The notes beneath the pieces are model-generated. The model searched no databases and was not told the DNA's origin. It worked only from the letters and a program-made list of their open reading frames with translations. Below, piece after piece: positions 37,503-48,960 of a stretch of DNA of 64,000 bases; within the stretch, counting starts at the first letter, position 1; each line of letters starts with the position of its first letter. The stretch is from Rhodamnia argentea (Eukaryota; Streptophyta; Magnoliopsida; Myrtales; Myrtaceae). The stretch lies in NCBI RefSeq assembly GCF_020921035.1, contig NC_063156.1, forward strand, positions 3,596,001 through 3,660,000. Reading direction: 5' to 3'. Position numbers and translations under genes: made by a program.

Positions 37503-37823
37503 GAGGAACTCTGCATAATGGCCTCCTCTGCATAACGACCTCCTGTTAAGGGCAAGCGAAAACAGAGATGTGGCCAAGATTCCCACTTTCTGTTATTTTT
37601 TCATCTTTCCTCACTTCTCCCCGTACGTGAGCTGTCACTCCAGGATTGGTTGATTGAGATCTAAACATGTAATATAAATTGTAGAAGGCACAAGAGAGAG
37701 AGAGATTGTGCTCTCGGATGAAGAAAAGCTTATACGAGTATTCTGCGATGATGATGAATGGAAACTTGAGTTCATCCTTGCCTTTTACATTCTTCCTTTT
37801 CTTCTATATCTTAACTTCTGTCA
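37409..37823 (+). repeat. 3' LTR of copia element
   Basis: 415 bp. It begins TGTTGAGAATATAACC right after the polypurine tract and ends TCA before the TTCTC duplication. Confidence 0.9.
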
Positions 37824-37971
37824 TTCTCTGTATATTTCGAAAGAAGTCATTTTCTAAAGTTTTAGTTTTTCAACTTGACCGGAGTTTGATGGTCGATTGA
37901 ATGATGGTTGTAGAGGGGATCAATAGAGATTATAGATCACGAAAGCTTTTTTTTCCTTCGTTTCCAAGATA

Positions 37972-38303
37972 ACAGTTTGATGTCATTCTTTGACAATAGG
38001 GAAAAAGACTCGATCTTGAGCACCTAGTGCGCCCGCGAGATCTCTCTAGTCTCGGCAGCTATCTCTGCTTAGTTCAAACCCCCCCCAAAGTCACAAACGG
38101 TAGAAACAACAAAAACCCCCCAGAAAGGGTCAACTGAAGATGATCAATTGACATATCGTCAAGCCACAGAATTCCACAAGTTCATATCCTATTTTGGGCT
38201 TTGGCTGAAACTCAGAGAGAGAGAGAGAGAGATTGTTACCATCATGTTTGTCGCCCACTTCAGCAGCATTTGAATCTGTTGCTTCTCTTTTCCTTTTTGA
38301 CAT
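37972..38303 (-). pseudogene. C2: exon 1-2 remnant of a MATH-G-like gene
   Basis: Exon 1 (38303-38240, 64 nt, the same length as in G) would encode MSKRKREATDSNAAEVGDKH-like sequence, close to the G N-terminus. Exon 2 starts at 38064 with an intact acceptor. It has an in-frame TAG where G has Tyr in AHYVF, and it breaks off near 37,972. The same stop is present in D2, so the damage predates the block duplication. Confidence 0.85.
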
Positions 38304-39208
38304 TGTCTGGTTCTTCAAGGAGCCACATCACGGATGATCCTTGAAGGGTCTGATGGTCTTCGCTGGCGCGAGAGAGACGGAAGAAAAAAAACTGTTTTTA
38401 TTTTTTATTTTTTATACCCAAGTCGCTTCGTTCGGAGGAAATCATCACAGAGGAGGCAGAGAGAAATGAAACTGTGGTTTGGATCGATTCATATTCAAAC
38501 TTCTCTTCTCTCTCTGGGCTCAGTCGAAAATCGCTCAAAATTGTAGTATAATACTATATATAGATTTGAAATTAAATATATATTATGTATAGATAGAGTT
38601 AAAACCGATCGGAAGGTTCTGAATTAGACCAATGAAATTCTGCCAGCTATAATAATAACTAAAAAAGCACTTCTCAATTGATCTCATCCTTTAATAATTT
38701 AAATTTTTCTTTGTTGAGTAATAACTTAATCCTTCAATAAAATACTCTTTGTAAAAGTATCAATAGATATTTCAACCCATTCTTTTTTATTACGAAAAAA
38801 AAAATTATACATTAGTTCCTGAATAATCTCCCAAAATTTGCCACCATCGCATCCTAATCGCAATCCCGACTTTTCTCTTAAATTTTGAGGCATCATTGGA
38901 CAATCTTTCTTAAATTTTGAAATCGCCTTGTGAACTTAGATTTTTGTTATATTCGCTGATTTTTCTTTCTCTCTTCATAGCTATTATGAGTTACCAAAGA
39001 TGAATTACCTCGTTTTCCCTCACAAAATATATATTTTTGTCTCCATTGACTATGCATCCTCTCTATTTTCTTCTTAACTTTATTAATCATGTAATAGAGG
39101 TTTTCTCGTGATTAATTAATATGCAAATAGAAAATTTCGCGACAACCAGGAGCTATAATGCAAAATGGGTCAAAGTTAATTTCTCTTTTTGAAGGTCTAT
39201 TGTGAAAC
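38304..39208. other. Non-coding block 1 sequence
   Basis: This holds the upstream flank of C2 and then A/T-rich sequence collinear with 54,470-55,368. No gene is seen. Confidence 0.6.
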
Positions 39209-39620
39209 CGTAACACCCTAAATTTTGGGCGATGAAAATAGTGAAGTCTAGTCTATGGAACGACTAGAACATTTTAATTTGATGCCCAAGTTTGGATGTT
39301 AAGAGATTGGAAATCGGAAATTGGGAATTTCCGGGACCGTTACTCGAATTGGAATAAATTCCGATTAAATGAGTAATTACGTCTTAGAATTAGAAAATTT
39401 CATATTAATCTTTGTTTGGGCTATTTTGACTCAAGTTTGGATTAAATAACCCACCGTCGGGTTTCCGGACGCACGAATTACCTAGGGTGCGAAATTACCA
39501 AAATACCTCCAGCCAAAATGTAAAATTACGAAAATGCCCCTAGGGTTTTATGAACTAACGGACAAGTACATTAATTTAGTGGACCCCACATGACCAGCTC
39601 AGCCCTTAGTGATCTCTCCA

Positions 39621-39660
<40 letters not shown>

Positions 39661-42284
39661 GTGCACCCCCTCCCCCAATCTTAACCGACTTTCCTCCAGC
39701 CCTTCTTCTTCTTTCGTTTCTTCATTTCTCAGCAACAACCACCACAGAAAACGACCACCCCACCATACTACAACACCCATAGAACCTCCTCGACGTGACC
39801 GGACCGCCGCCGCACCGCCGGAGACGCCGGAAAACCCGCTGCAAAAGACCCCCGCGAATTGCTCTGTTTTTCGCCGGGTGGGTGCTGCAGCCGCCCTCCT
39901 CCCCTATTCCGCCGTGTGCAGCCACTACCATCAAGTCCTCCGACCACCTCCACCTCTCTTTGACCTCCAGCCACCGTTTCCGACCACTGTTAGCCGCCAC
40001 GAAGCCGCCGGAGGAACCAAAACAGCCGCTGACCCTGTCTGCTCTGTTTTGGCCCCAGTTGCACCGGTTCTGTGCTCAGCCACCAGCCGCCGCCACAGCA
40101 CCTCTCTCCGCCCAAATCCGACCACCACATACTCCTCTAAACTCCCTCGAACCATCCCCACCAGCCCCGCGACCTCCCGTCGCCGCCAGAGGCCCGAAAC
40201 AGCCCAAAACCGTCCCTCCCCTGCTTCTGTACAGTGCAGTTTTAGAGTCTGACTTGGAGAAACAAAGCTTGTTCGCATAGCAAACGGACCCGAAACCACC
40301 CGAAATTTTGTACACACCTTCCTCTACCTCTCTACGACGTTACCAGCTAAAGAAAACCCCCAGATCAGTCCCCGAAATTGAAACTGTAAACGTCGCCGTC
40401 CGGACTGCTCAATCTGCCCTGTTTTTGGAGAAACCGGACTGTTCTGCCCTTGCCGTCGCTGCTCCGGCCACCACCGACCACCGAAGACACCCTCTGACCT
40501 CTCCCGACCTTTGGCCGCCGACCCCAGCTCCGGCCGCCGCCCGTAGTGGCCGTTCCAGCCCCAAACAGTCTCGGCCTCCCCTGTTTTCTGGGCTTGGGTG
40601 CCCTGTTTTGGGCTTGGGCCGAGATTAATTGGGCCTATCGAGTGGGGCCGAAGCCCATTTTGACTTGGGCCGTGTCTTATCTTGTTGGGCTTCGAAGTTG
40701 GGCCTTGAATTGGGCCCGTGGGCCAAAGAAATTAAAGAATTGGACTCGTTGGACGGAAACTAAGGTTCGCGGATCATTCGAGTTCGAGGCTCACATCGAA
40801 GAATTTTTCAAGGACCACCGCCAATCTCAACTCGAGTATTTGACTGTGAGTTGACCTCTAATTCTTGATTAGGTCTTTAATTACGTTTGAATTAGTCTTC
40901 CTATATTATTAGGCGTTTAGGTAGTTCGATTTAGGGCCGGTTGGGCGAGAAAGTGGATTTAGGTTAAATGGCCATAATCAATTGGGTTACTCATATTTAT
41001 GGCTGTCTTATTTGAGATTGCTTATTTTGTGCTTGGCCTTGCTTGACAGTGAGCGAAGGATTGATTAGCTAAGAGCGATCGATTAGTTAATAATTGATTA
41101 ACTATAATTTTGTTATTATGGATTTTAGTTGACATAGTCGAGTTGGGTTTATATTTAACTTGACTTATTAGCATGGATTGTCTATAAATAGAAGGCCATT
41201 GATTGTCATGATTGCATGATCGTTTGATAACCGTCCGTCCTGTATTTACTTGCTAAAACTGGTAGATAGCGATATGCATTCAATTGTCTGTTGTGATGCA
41301 CGTAGCATGAAAATGGCCTGTGGTCAAGTTTTGGGCATCCGGTTATAATTTAAATAAAGTAAGTGGCATGACTAATGGATGAATTGAGTGATCACATAAT
41401 GGAGGATGATTTGTGGCCTGTCAAGTTCGTATCGTATCTTTTTGTACGGATCACACGACTTGTCGGTTGCCCGACCTTCCATGTCGAGTCATGGATTGTC
41501 GGTTGCCGATCGCAGCTTGTGACGGACCGAAGCCCTTTAGGGGAATGCCTACTTGAGATATTGAGTTATCGCTTGTGGTTGCCGTCGCCGAAAGGAGTCG
41601 GGACGATGCCTGTTTATCAGAAGTCGATTCCGGCTTTGTGTTGTGCGGGTCGAATTAATGGACCCCAGCATTGTGTTGTATGGATCCGAAGAATTTCATT
41701 CACGAAAATCATCATTAATAAATGGACTGCGTGTGATGTCCAATGTTGCTTATGTTTGAGTGTACCATAGTTCTTGATTGCCTCGATGATCGTCTCGAGT
41801 TGGCATGGTCTCACGTTTTATTCATGGTACACATCTGCGTGAATTAATGTCAAGTAAGTTGCATGTGAGTGATATGAATATGTGATTGCCTGATATGGTA
41901 TACGGACGAATCATCGCCCTAGTCGAGGCTTAGGCGTTGATTCACCGGGATTTTTATCCACCCCTTTGTGGGAACATTTTCGGGTCCGAAGTGATGAAGT
42001 TCGTAGGCTGGGAGCCGTTGATTCTTTTTGGAGTAGAAGAGGATTTGACCTTGCCTTGTCTGTAGCTCTATAGGGCTAGCTAGTATCCGATAGATATGTA
42101 TTTTGATATCTTACTGTTACGGGTGCTATGTTTGACTATCCCCGTTGTTTTGTATGGTTGGGAGTTTGTTCGTTTCCGCATGTGCCATATGTTATCGTGA
42201 GTCGATAGCGTACCTTGGACGTTATCATTATGACCCAATGCGATTTGGTAGGGATATTACGTACCCGAGGGTCGGGGCGTGACA
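39209..42284 (+). mobile_element. Solo LTR (3,076 bp), TSD GAAAC
   Basis: It is flanked by GAAAC at 39,204-39,208 and 42,285-42,289. Block 2 shows the empty site at 55,369-55,373. It starts CGTAACACCC and ends GGGTCGGGGCGTGACA. A CT microsatellite and long G/C-rich, Pro-coding-like low-complexity sequence (39,650-40,600) lie in the middle. It contains no gag or pol, so a solo LTR left by LTR-LTR recombination fits best. Its 3' third is clearly related to the element at 42,536-45,602 (shared 'ccgcatg' and 'gatttggtagggat'). Confidence 0.8.
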
Positions 42285-42535
42285 GAAACATTGCTAAAGT
42301 TCAAACTTTACATAGGATTTTGAGCGACTATCCCAAAAACATATTTAAATTGATACCTATAGTTACAAAGGGATCTTTCTCAAGTTTTGCCACTTTACCA
42401 TCTTGAATCTCTACTTTCGGGATAATGCGAAAAATATATTTGAGGAGGAATTCCTGTATAACTAGATATATGTATACATACATATATGTATATGTATATA
42501 TTACATGCTTTATTATATGATCGAGCGAAGAACCG

Positions 42536-45500
42536 TGTCACGCCCCGACTCTCGAGCCCGCGACATCCCTACCAAATCGCCACGAGGTCACGAAGGATAA
42601 CGTCCTAGGCGCGTTATCGACCTTTCAATTATATACGCATGCGGAAACGGTTTACTCCCAGACAACATAAAAACAAACGGGGATAGCATAGCGGGAAATA
42701 CATACCAAGGCAAATAATCAAAAGGTAACATATATAGTCACCGGACAGCAGATGAGTCTTAACCCTACCGAGCTACGTAAAGATATACAACCCCATACTT
42801 CGGGGCGGCTCACTAAGACCTCCAAAGGGTACTAGGTCGGATAAGGTTAACTTTTCATCTACTCCAAAAGACTATCCTCAACCTGGCCTTGGAATCCGCA
42901 AAGCTCCATCACTTGGGACCCGAAAGTGGTTCCCACAACGGGGTGAGATATAAATCTCGGTGAATCAAGCCTAAGCTCGGTTAGGACACCGATTCACCGG
43001 AACCTCCTAAACACGAGGATTATAAAAACACGATATAGACATATATCCAGTCATCATATCACATGGCAATAATCACCCACATGCATACTTACCAGCCTTC
43101 AGCCACACATGATGCAATGCTCGACTCCACTCAACGGCCACATCGGACAACCAACCGAACACGCATCACACTCACAAGTATCCACTGGACACCACACAAG
43201 TCCATTTATTAACGATGATCGCGCTCTTGGCGCCACGGTGATGAGGATCCACGCGTCCGGCATGATCGACTCTCACAATTAATGCGATCCCGCATTCTTC
43301 CCGGCAGACCGGGCTACGTTCCTTTTCCCTCTCGGCAACGGCTACTACAAGCAGTGTATCCAGTGCACCCCGCACGGCACGGCGAGTAGGCATCCCTATA
43401 CGGGGCTTCGGTCCATCACAAGTCATGACCGGCATCCGATAATCCCTTAAAACCGTACGTACCATACGGGGCATGAATTATCGTGCTTCTGGCAAGTCGT
43501 GTGGTTCCATAAAAATGGTACGGTGTGTACTACGTGTACAAGACGAACTTGCTAGGAAAACCCATCATCGTTCCTTCATATGACCATACAGCACACCCGA
43601 CACATCAATCAATTTATTCTCTTTGATTTAGGCCGGATGCTCACACGTACGTGCTCAAAGACTCGGCCCCAAGGCCATTTTCATGCTAAAATATGTCTTT
43701 GATCTTGCACACGGTCATATGCATATGCAGACTACCGAATAGACACCGCAAAGATACACAGAACAATTAATTCCCAAGCGGACGCCAATTCACTCAACGA
43801 GCATCCAGGATACTCAAATCAACATTTCAACGTGGCGATCCGCCCAAACAAAGTCATCAATTCAACACAAATAAACCAATTCGATTAGGCCACATAAAGG
43901 CTCAATTTCGTGTCAAATTCATTGATTAGCCAATTCGATTTATAATCGCCAATCGATCGCTCGTCTTTAACCTATCGCTCGCTCGCGATCAAATCACCAC
44001 ATACAGTCAAATTCATTTATCAACAATTAGCCACAGACAATTCTAATTTAATCGATTATGGCCATTTACCCTAAACCGAGTTTCTAACTAATCCGACCAT
44101 AATCAAATCTACTTAAATTCCCTATCGACTAGCTAACTACTTCTAGGCGCAATTAGCGCCCTAACCAAGGATTAGGGTCAACTCACCAAAAACGGTGGTC
44201 GAGGTCGGGTCAGGCACGATTTTTGAGACCGGGGCCGAAATCACTATTCACGTCGGAAAACACTGTTCACGCCGGAAACACTGTTCACCGGCGGCACTGT
44301 TCCGGCGACACTGTTCACGGTCGAAAACAGTGACGAGTTCGGAGGTGAAATCGCTGCAAACGGCAGCAGCTCAGCGATTGGAGGTCCGGCGAGAGACGGA
44401 AGCTGAAAAACAGAACCGGCGGTGGTAAAAACAGGGAAACCGAGGCTAAATTGAGGGGAAAACGAACTCATGGACTGAGGCAAGGCTGGGGACGGCCGGG
44501 GGACTCACTTACAGGTCGAGGACGACGTTCGGGACCGGCTGGGGGCGGCGGATGGCGGCCGGAAGCGGCGGAACAGCGGCTGTACAGAACCGCGCAGAAA
44601 ACAGAGGAAAAATGGGCAGAACAGGGGAGGTCCGATCGGGCTCAAATCGGGGTCCACAGGCGTCGGCCGGCCACCACAAGCTCCGAGGGATGAGATAGGA
44701 CTCTAAGGAGGTCGTCGGTGGCGGTGGTGAGCGGCGGAAGACGGCGGAAACGGCTGGAACAGCAGCTGCAACCCAGGCGACGAAAAACAGGGCTGGCGGG
44801 TTTCAGATCTGTTCCGGGGCTGTTCGCGGCGGTCTGAGGCGGTGCACGGCGGTGGGTCGGAGTCTGAAGGTCGAGGGGAAGGTGATGTGGTAGTGGGTGG
44901 TGGTCGGAAGTGGCCTCAAGGGCGATTGGAGCCCAAACAGCCCACTGGTTCCAAAACAGAGCAGGCGCACGGGAGGGGCTGTTCTGGGGTTCACGGCGGC
45001 GAACGGCGGCCGGGATGGCGGTGGTGGCGGCGAGGAGCAGTGGACTGAGGAGTAAGGTGGTGGATGGATGTGGTGGTTTGGCAAAATCGCTAAGGAAGAA
45101 GATGGTTCGGTGATGGAGGGGAAGGAAGTCGCGCGAAGGAAAACAGGGGTGGGGGGCAGCAGACGTGAGGGAGAGAAAGAGAAGAGAGAGAGAGAAGTCA
45201 CGTGGCTTTGACTAGTGGGGGCTGAATTGACCAAAAGTGGGGCCCACCCATCTCTTCAAAATTAATGATTTTTGTCTCACATGAATAATATCCAAGGACT
45301 GTTTCGTAATTTGACAAATCGGGACCGATTGGATTTTTGGCTCAACCGATTGGGAATAAAATTTGGATTTCTACGGGCTAGGTTCGGTCCGGGAAAAGAT
45401 CTAGGCGCGAGGATTAAAAATCCCAAGTCGCGGTGACCACGATTTCGAGACCCAATCGAAATCGAACGATATTTCGGGAATTGTACAAATTTCGTCACGT

Positions 45501-45602
45501 ACGTCCTTTCGATCCGAAATTTTAAACCGACAAAAGTTCAATAATAATCCTTTTTATTGAACTCGGTCTCTGTACCGAGGGCCTAATTTCCAGGGCGTCA
45601 CA
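42536..45602 (-). mobile_element. Second solo LTR of the same family, opposite orientation
   Basis: On the minus strand it begins TGTGACGCCC and ends CGGGGCGTGACA. The length is 3,067 bp. Flanks AACCG (42,531-42,535) and AACTG (45,603-45,607) fit a 5-bp duplication with one later substitution. No internal coding sequence is present. It lies exactly between block 1 and inverted arm E. Confidence 0.75.
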
Positions 45603-45692
45603 AACTGTGTCCAACCTTAAAAGAGCAGTCAGCCCTTTTTCCTTTGACTTTGTTTTGGTCGGGCTAGATGCGATTTGGTGTGCAAGTGAACA

Positions 45693-47870
45693 CTTAGCCA
45701 CATTAAGGCTCTTTTATATCCATTTGAACATTTAACCAATCAAAGTAGCAAAACTCAAAAACCATTTGAACAATGGAGATGACTTGAGAGAATTTTAAAT
45801 GGCTTTCGCGTCTGCCCGTGTCCTTTGCTCGCTCATGTGACACCGGGCTAAATATCAGCTGATGAATCCATACGCAAACCGCTCGCTCTCACCTAATAGA
45901 ATATCGATTGCCTCAGCTAAAAAACAATTTACAACCGACATCCGCTGTACAAAACTACCCAAGCAAAGCTCGAACAACTCGTTCAACACCTATAAAACTA
46001 TTAGACAAATTAGCGGAGCGAAATTCCACATTTCGCAAATAGGTAAATCCAACTTACGAAGCACCTCGCTAATTCCATGTCTTTTTTTACCCGAAAATTA
46101 TGATACAATTATCATCGCTTGATATATACACTTTTGCCAACCGCGACAACATACGGGTAGCACTCTAGTCAGTTAACAAGTGAGGTCTACCTTCCTCGCT
46201 ATACTTTTTTTTTCCAACTGTCACTATAGTTGAGACAGAGACAAAAAAGATTAAGGGCATAAACTCGATTAACAAGTGTCATATAAGTCTCCATTTTATT
46301 CGGTAACGGGAACACGTATCACTTGCCGTTATCTGTGACTCGATGCTCAATCCAGTCTCTAAACTTTTTTTTTTTTTACCTGTATTACAAAATTTGTTGG
46401 AATGTGGTCCTCTGAATAAATGTGGTACCACGTCATTTGCTTTTAATTGACATGGAGTGCCAACTTTTTTGGAATATCAAGGCCTCGTATGAAACGAATT
46501 AATTCTGTTATCGGATACGATGTATGTGGCAGCGAAAGTCACCAACCCCATGAATTAATTTGATTGCTGGAATTGAGCAATTCTGCAGTCCAAGGTGTAC
46601 AGATAGGAGTATAGGATCAAAAATTTTCTGTGCTACAAAGAACAAATAGATCAAAAGATAGAGACATCAATCAAACTTGTTGCGAAATAACAATTCCGCG
46701 AGTTTACGGTGGTAAAACTATCAGCCTAGTACGAATATGAAACGGCAGTAGAATTCGTCTGATCTTTGGACCGGCATCGTATTTGTCATGCGAGTTTACC
46801 AGAAACACCTAGGATGGTGACTTCGGCCTCAACGACGCATATCATTGACTAGGAAATCTCCAATGTGTTCTAGCAGCATAAAACCAGTCCACCCCCTTGA
46901 AGAGCTTGAACTACTGAACCAATCTGAACCTGCAAAGCGAACATTTAGCCACATCTATTAGTACAAAATAGAGTAAGAAACGACTGAGCGAAGAACTGTG
47001 TAGATAACACCTTTTGGGCCCTCATAGACAGCACCATCTTGGTCTCTCATCCGGAAGCAGAACCTGACGTTAACTTTCTGCTGAGGAGCTAGTTTCTCTG
47101 AATCTACCAAACAAAGAAATATCGAAAGGCTTTTGTTCTTATCTCTCAAAATAACCCTTGGATAGAGACGCACCTTCCTGAATAGATGAATAGTCCCATA
47201 ACCATTAAATCTACAAGCAAACACCAATGGTTTCATTCACACAGAAATTTAACAGATTCAAGAAATTTAAGTTACCATTTCTGCTTTCCAGCAAAAAACA
47301 TTTCTGAATAGCAGCACTCTTCAACCAAACTTGAGAAATTTGGAATCTTCCATTCATGTGTATGTGAGGATGTACCCTTTTTTAGTGCTAGACATTCACC
47401 TATGCCTGAGTTCTTGATGACGAAAACCTCCACTCCAAAGATGCAGGTGTCGTCAACGAGGTACCCGCTCGTCCGATTCTAGAAAGTTTCTAGAGGCACA
47501 AATCTTGGAATACCCCATTTGGGCCTCATGGCACGAAACCTCGTGGTGCTCCCTAGTGTAAATTTTTCATAAAGTCACAACCAAAGCTGCATTTAGCATT
47601 TTCCTCGAAATTGATATGTGGAAATGGTTACCTCGTTTTACCAAGTATGTGTCGCGAATTTGATCAAACACAAAGAACCTAACGATTGCATTCACATCTG
47701 AGCCAACCTTCAAAGGACTGGTCTCGGAAACTGCCAGATATATAGACACATAACCTTCTCCATCTCTGCTCTTGTCTCCATTGGTATAGAGAATCAGTCT
47801 CCTGCAACAATCAGACAACTTTAAGTAGTAATTCCCACAGATCTCATTCAATCAGATACATCACACACAC

Positions 47871-47909
<39 letters not shown>

Positions 47910-48330
47910 ACCATTTGTGGCCTCCAGATTCGAAGTCATTAGTTTCATACATGTCTATGCCGTTGTCTGAAAACAGAGAGAAGGACTCAATCTTGAGCAC
48001 ATAATGTGCAGGTGAGACATCTGTGTACTCCGTAGTTATTCCTGCTCAGTTTAAATCAAGCCCAATTAATAAAGAGAGAGAAACCAACTGACGTGTTCAT
48101 GTCCGAGAATAAAAAAACGAAAAATTGTCTCCGGGTGTAGAAAAGCTAAATGCGAAGCTACGTACCATAATAAGCTTCGTCGTCCATTTTCCTGTCTTTA
48201 TATTTCTTTCTTCTTCTGTTTCTCGGACTTCTACTTCTGAAGATTCTTGATGGTTTCTGGTCAGCGGTGCTACGTACTGAGTGGAAGAAGAAATACAGTA
48301 AGGGGCTTCTTCTTCTTTTTCCAGGGTCGC
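45693..48330 (-). repeat. Inverted arm E (pairs with 55,801-58,434)
   Basis: About 2.64 kb of reverse-complement similarity to arm F, spanning the promoter, all six exons, introns and about 1.1 kb of 3' flank. Outer breakpoint near 'cttagccacattaagg'; inner breakpoint at 'ccagggtcgc' (48,321-48,330). Confidence 0.88.
46786..48187 (-). pseudogene. MATH-E: two-MATH gene with one nonsense codon
   Basis: All six exons are present with good splice sites: 48187-48166, 48041-47912, 47801-47632, 47552-47276, 47177-47011 and 46929-46786. The start is MDDEAYY and the family motifs LILYTNGDKSRDGEG and FCFRMRDQDGAVYEG are intact. In exon 4, codon AAG of the F copy (after LETF) is TAG at 47,481-47,479, which truncates the product at 131 residues, within the first MATH domain. 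I see no other lesion, so the loss looks recent. A truncated single-domain product cannot be excluded. Confidence 0.85.
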
Positions 48331-48870
48331 ACTCTTGCAGATCACGGCACGAAGGAAAAAGGGCTGACTGCTCTTTTAAGGTTGGACCGACTAAAAACTT
48401 TAGTGGAAAAAAAAATTGCCATGCAAAATAAGAAGGGCAATTTCAATAGTATGGTCACAGAAATTGAGAGTAAAAAACACGGCAAGCAGTGTGCATGACA
48501 ATACTTTTGAAGCAAAATTTTTACTTTAGAAATGCTTTTCGAGTTCCCATCTTTTCTAAAATCACTCATCTGGCTCGAGATTAAATCGGACTGTTACGTA
48601 TTTTCCGTACCGAACCATAGAACATCCATGAATAAGGACATCAAACAAGTTCCGTTGTATGACGTTTTCTCTTGCCAGGCAAGAATCCAAGAATCTAGTG
48701 AATTGATAAAGATGGAAAAAGCAAAGAATTCGGATAGAGTCAGGCCGTTCTTCCCCTCTGCCCTCCTCAATTCCCGAAAATGGTACAATTCCAGAATCAA
48801 GCAACCTGCAGAAGCCAAGGGAATGAAGCAAGCTGCATCTTGAAAACGAAGAACAAGCAAAAGCTGTCGT

Positions 48871-48878
48871 TATAAATA
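48871..48878 (+). promoter_or_regulatory. TATA box of MATH-B
   Basis: TATAAATA lies 83-90 bp upstream of the start codon, in the same place as in MATH-A. Confidence 0.6.
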
Positions 48879-48960
48879 ATCCCCATTGAATTACCTCCGG
48901 AACCACCATTCGATCGACCCTCCATACTCCGGATCGAGTCGAACATCTCCAGCTCTGAAC

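Larger units (their letters stand above)
34350..37823 (+). mobile_element. Ty1/copia retrotransposon, internally deleted, TSD TTCTC
   Basis: The 3,474-bp element is flanked by TTCTC at 34,345-34,349 and 37,824-37,828. Block 2 has one TTCTC at 53,959-53,963 as the empty site. The LTRs (34,350-34,761 and 37,409-37,823) start T(A/G)TTGAGAATATAACCC and end TCA. A polypurine tract (tggggggga-like) precedes the right LTR. No primer-binding site, gag or protease is present: the sequence after the left LTR enters directly at the integrase core. It therefore carries a large internal deletion. Confidence 0.92.
18044..42520 (+). repeat. Segmental duplication block 1 (A + C + C2), carrying three large insertions
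   Basis: Sequence from cactcttgcagatcacgg at 18,044 is collinear with block 2 (48,331-55,615). Three insertions interrupt it: 21,082-31,736, 34,350-37,823 and 39,209-42,284. Subtracting these and their target duplications leaves about 7.25 kb, matching the 7.28 kb of block 2. Similarity by eye is very high in the A/B part and lower in the C/D part. Confidence 0.9.

Noticed and set aside
39590..40252. 220-codon Pro/Ser/Arg-rich open frame in a solo LTR
   Set aside because: It is low-complexity translation of a CT-repeat and C-rich LTR leader without domain motifs. It shares no protein-level conservation that I can see with the sister LTR.
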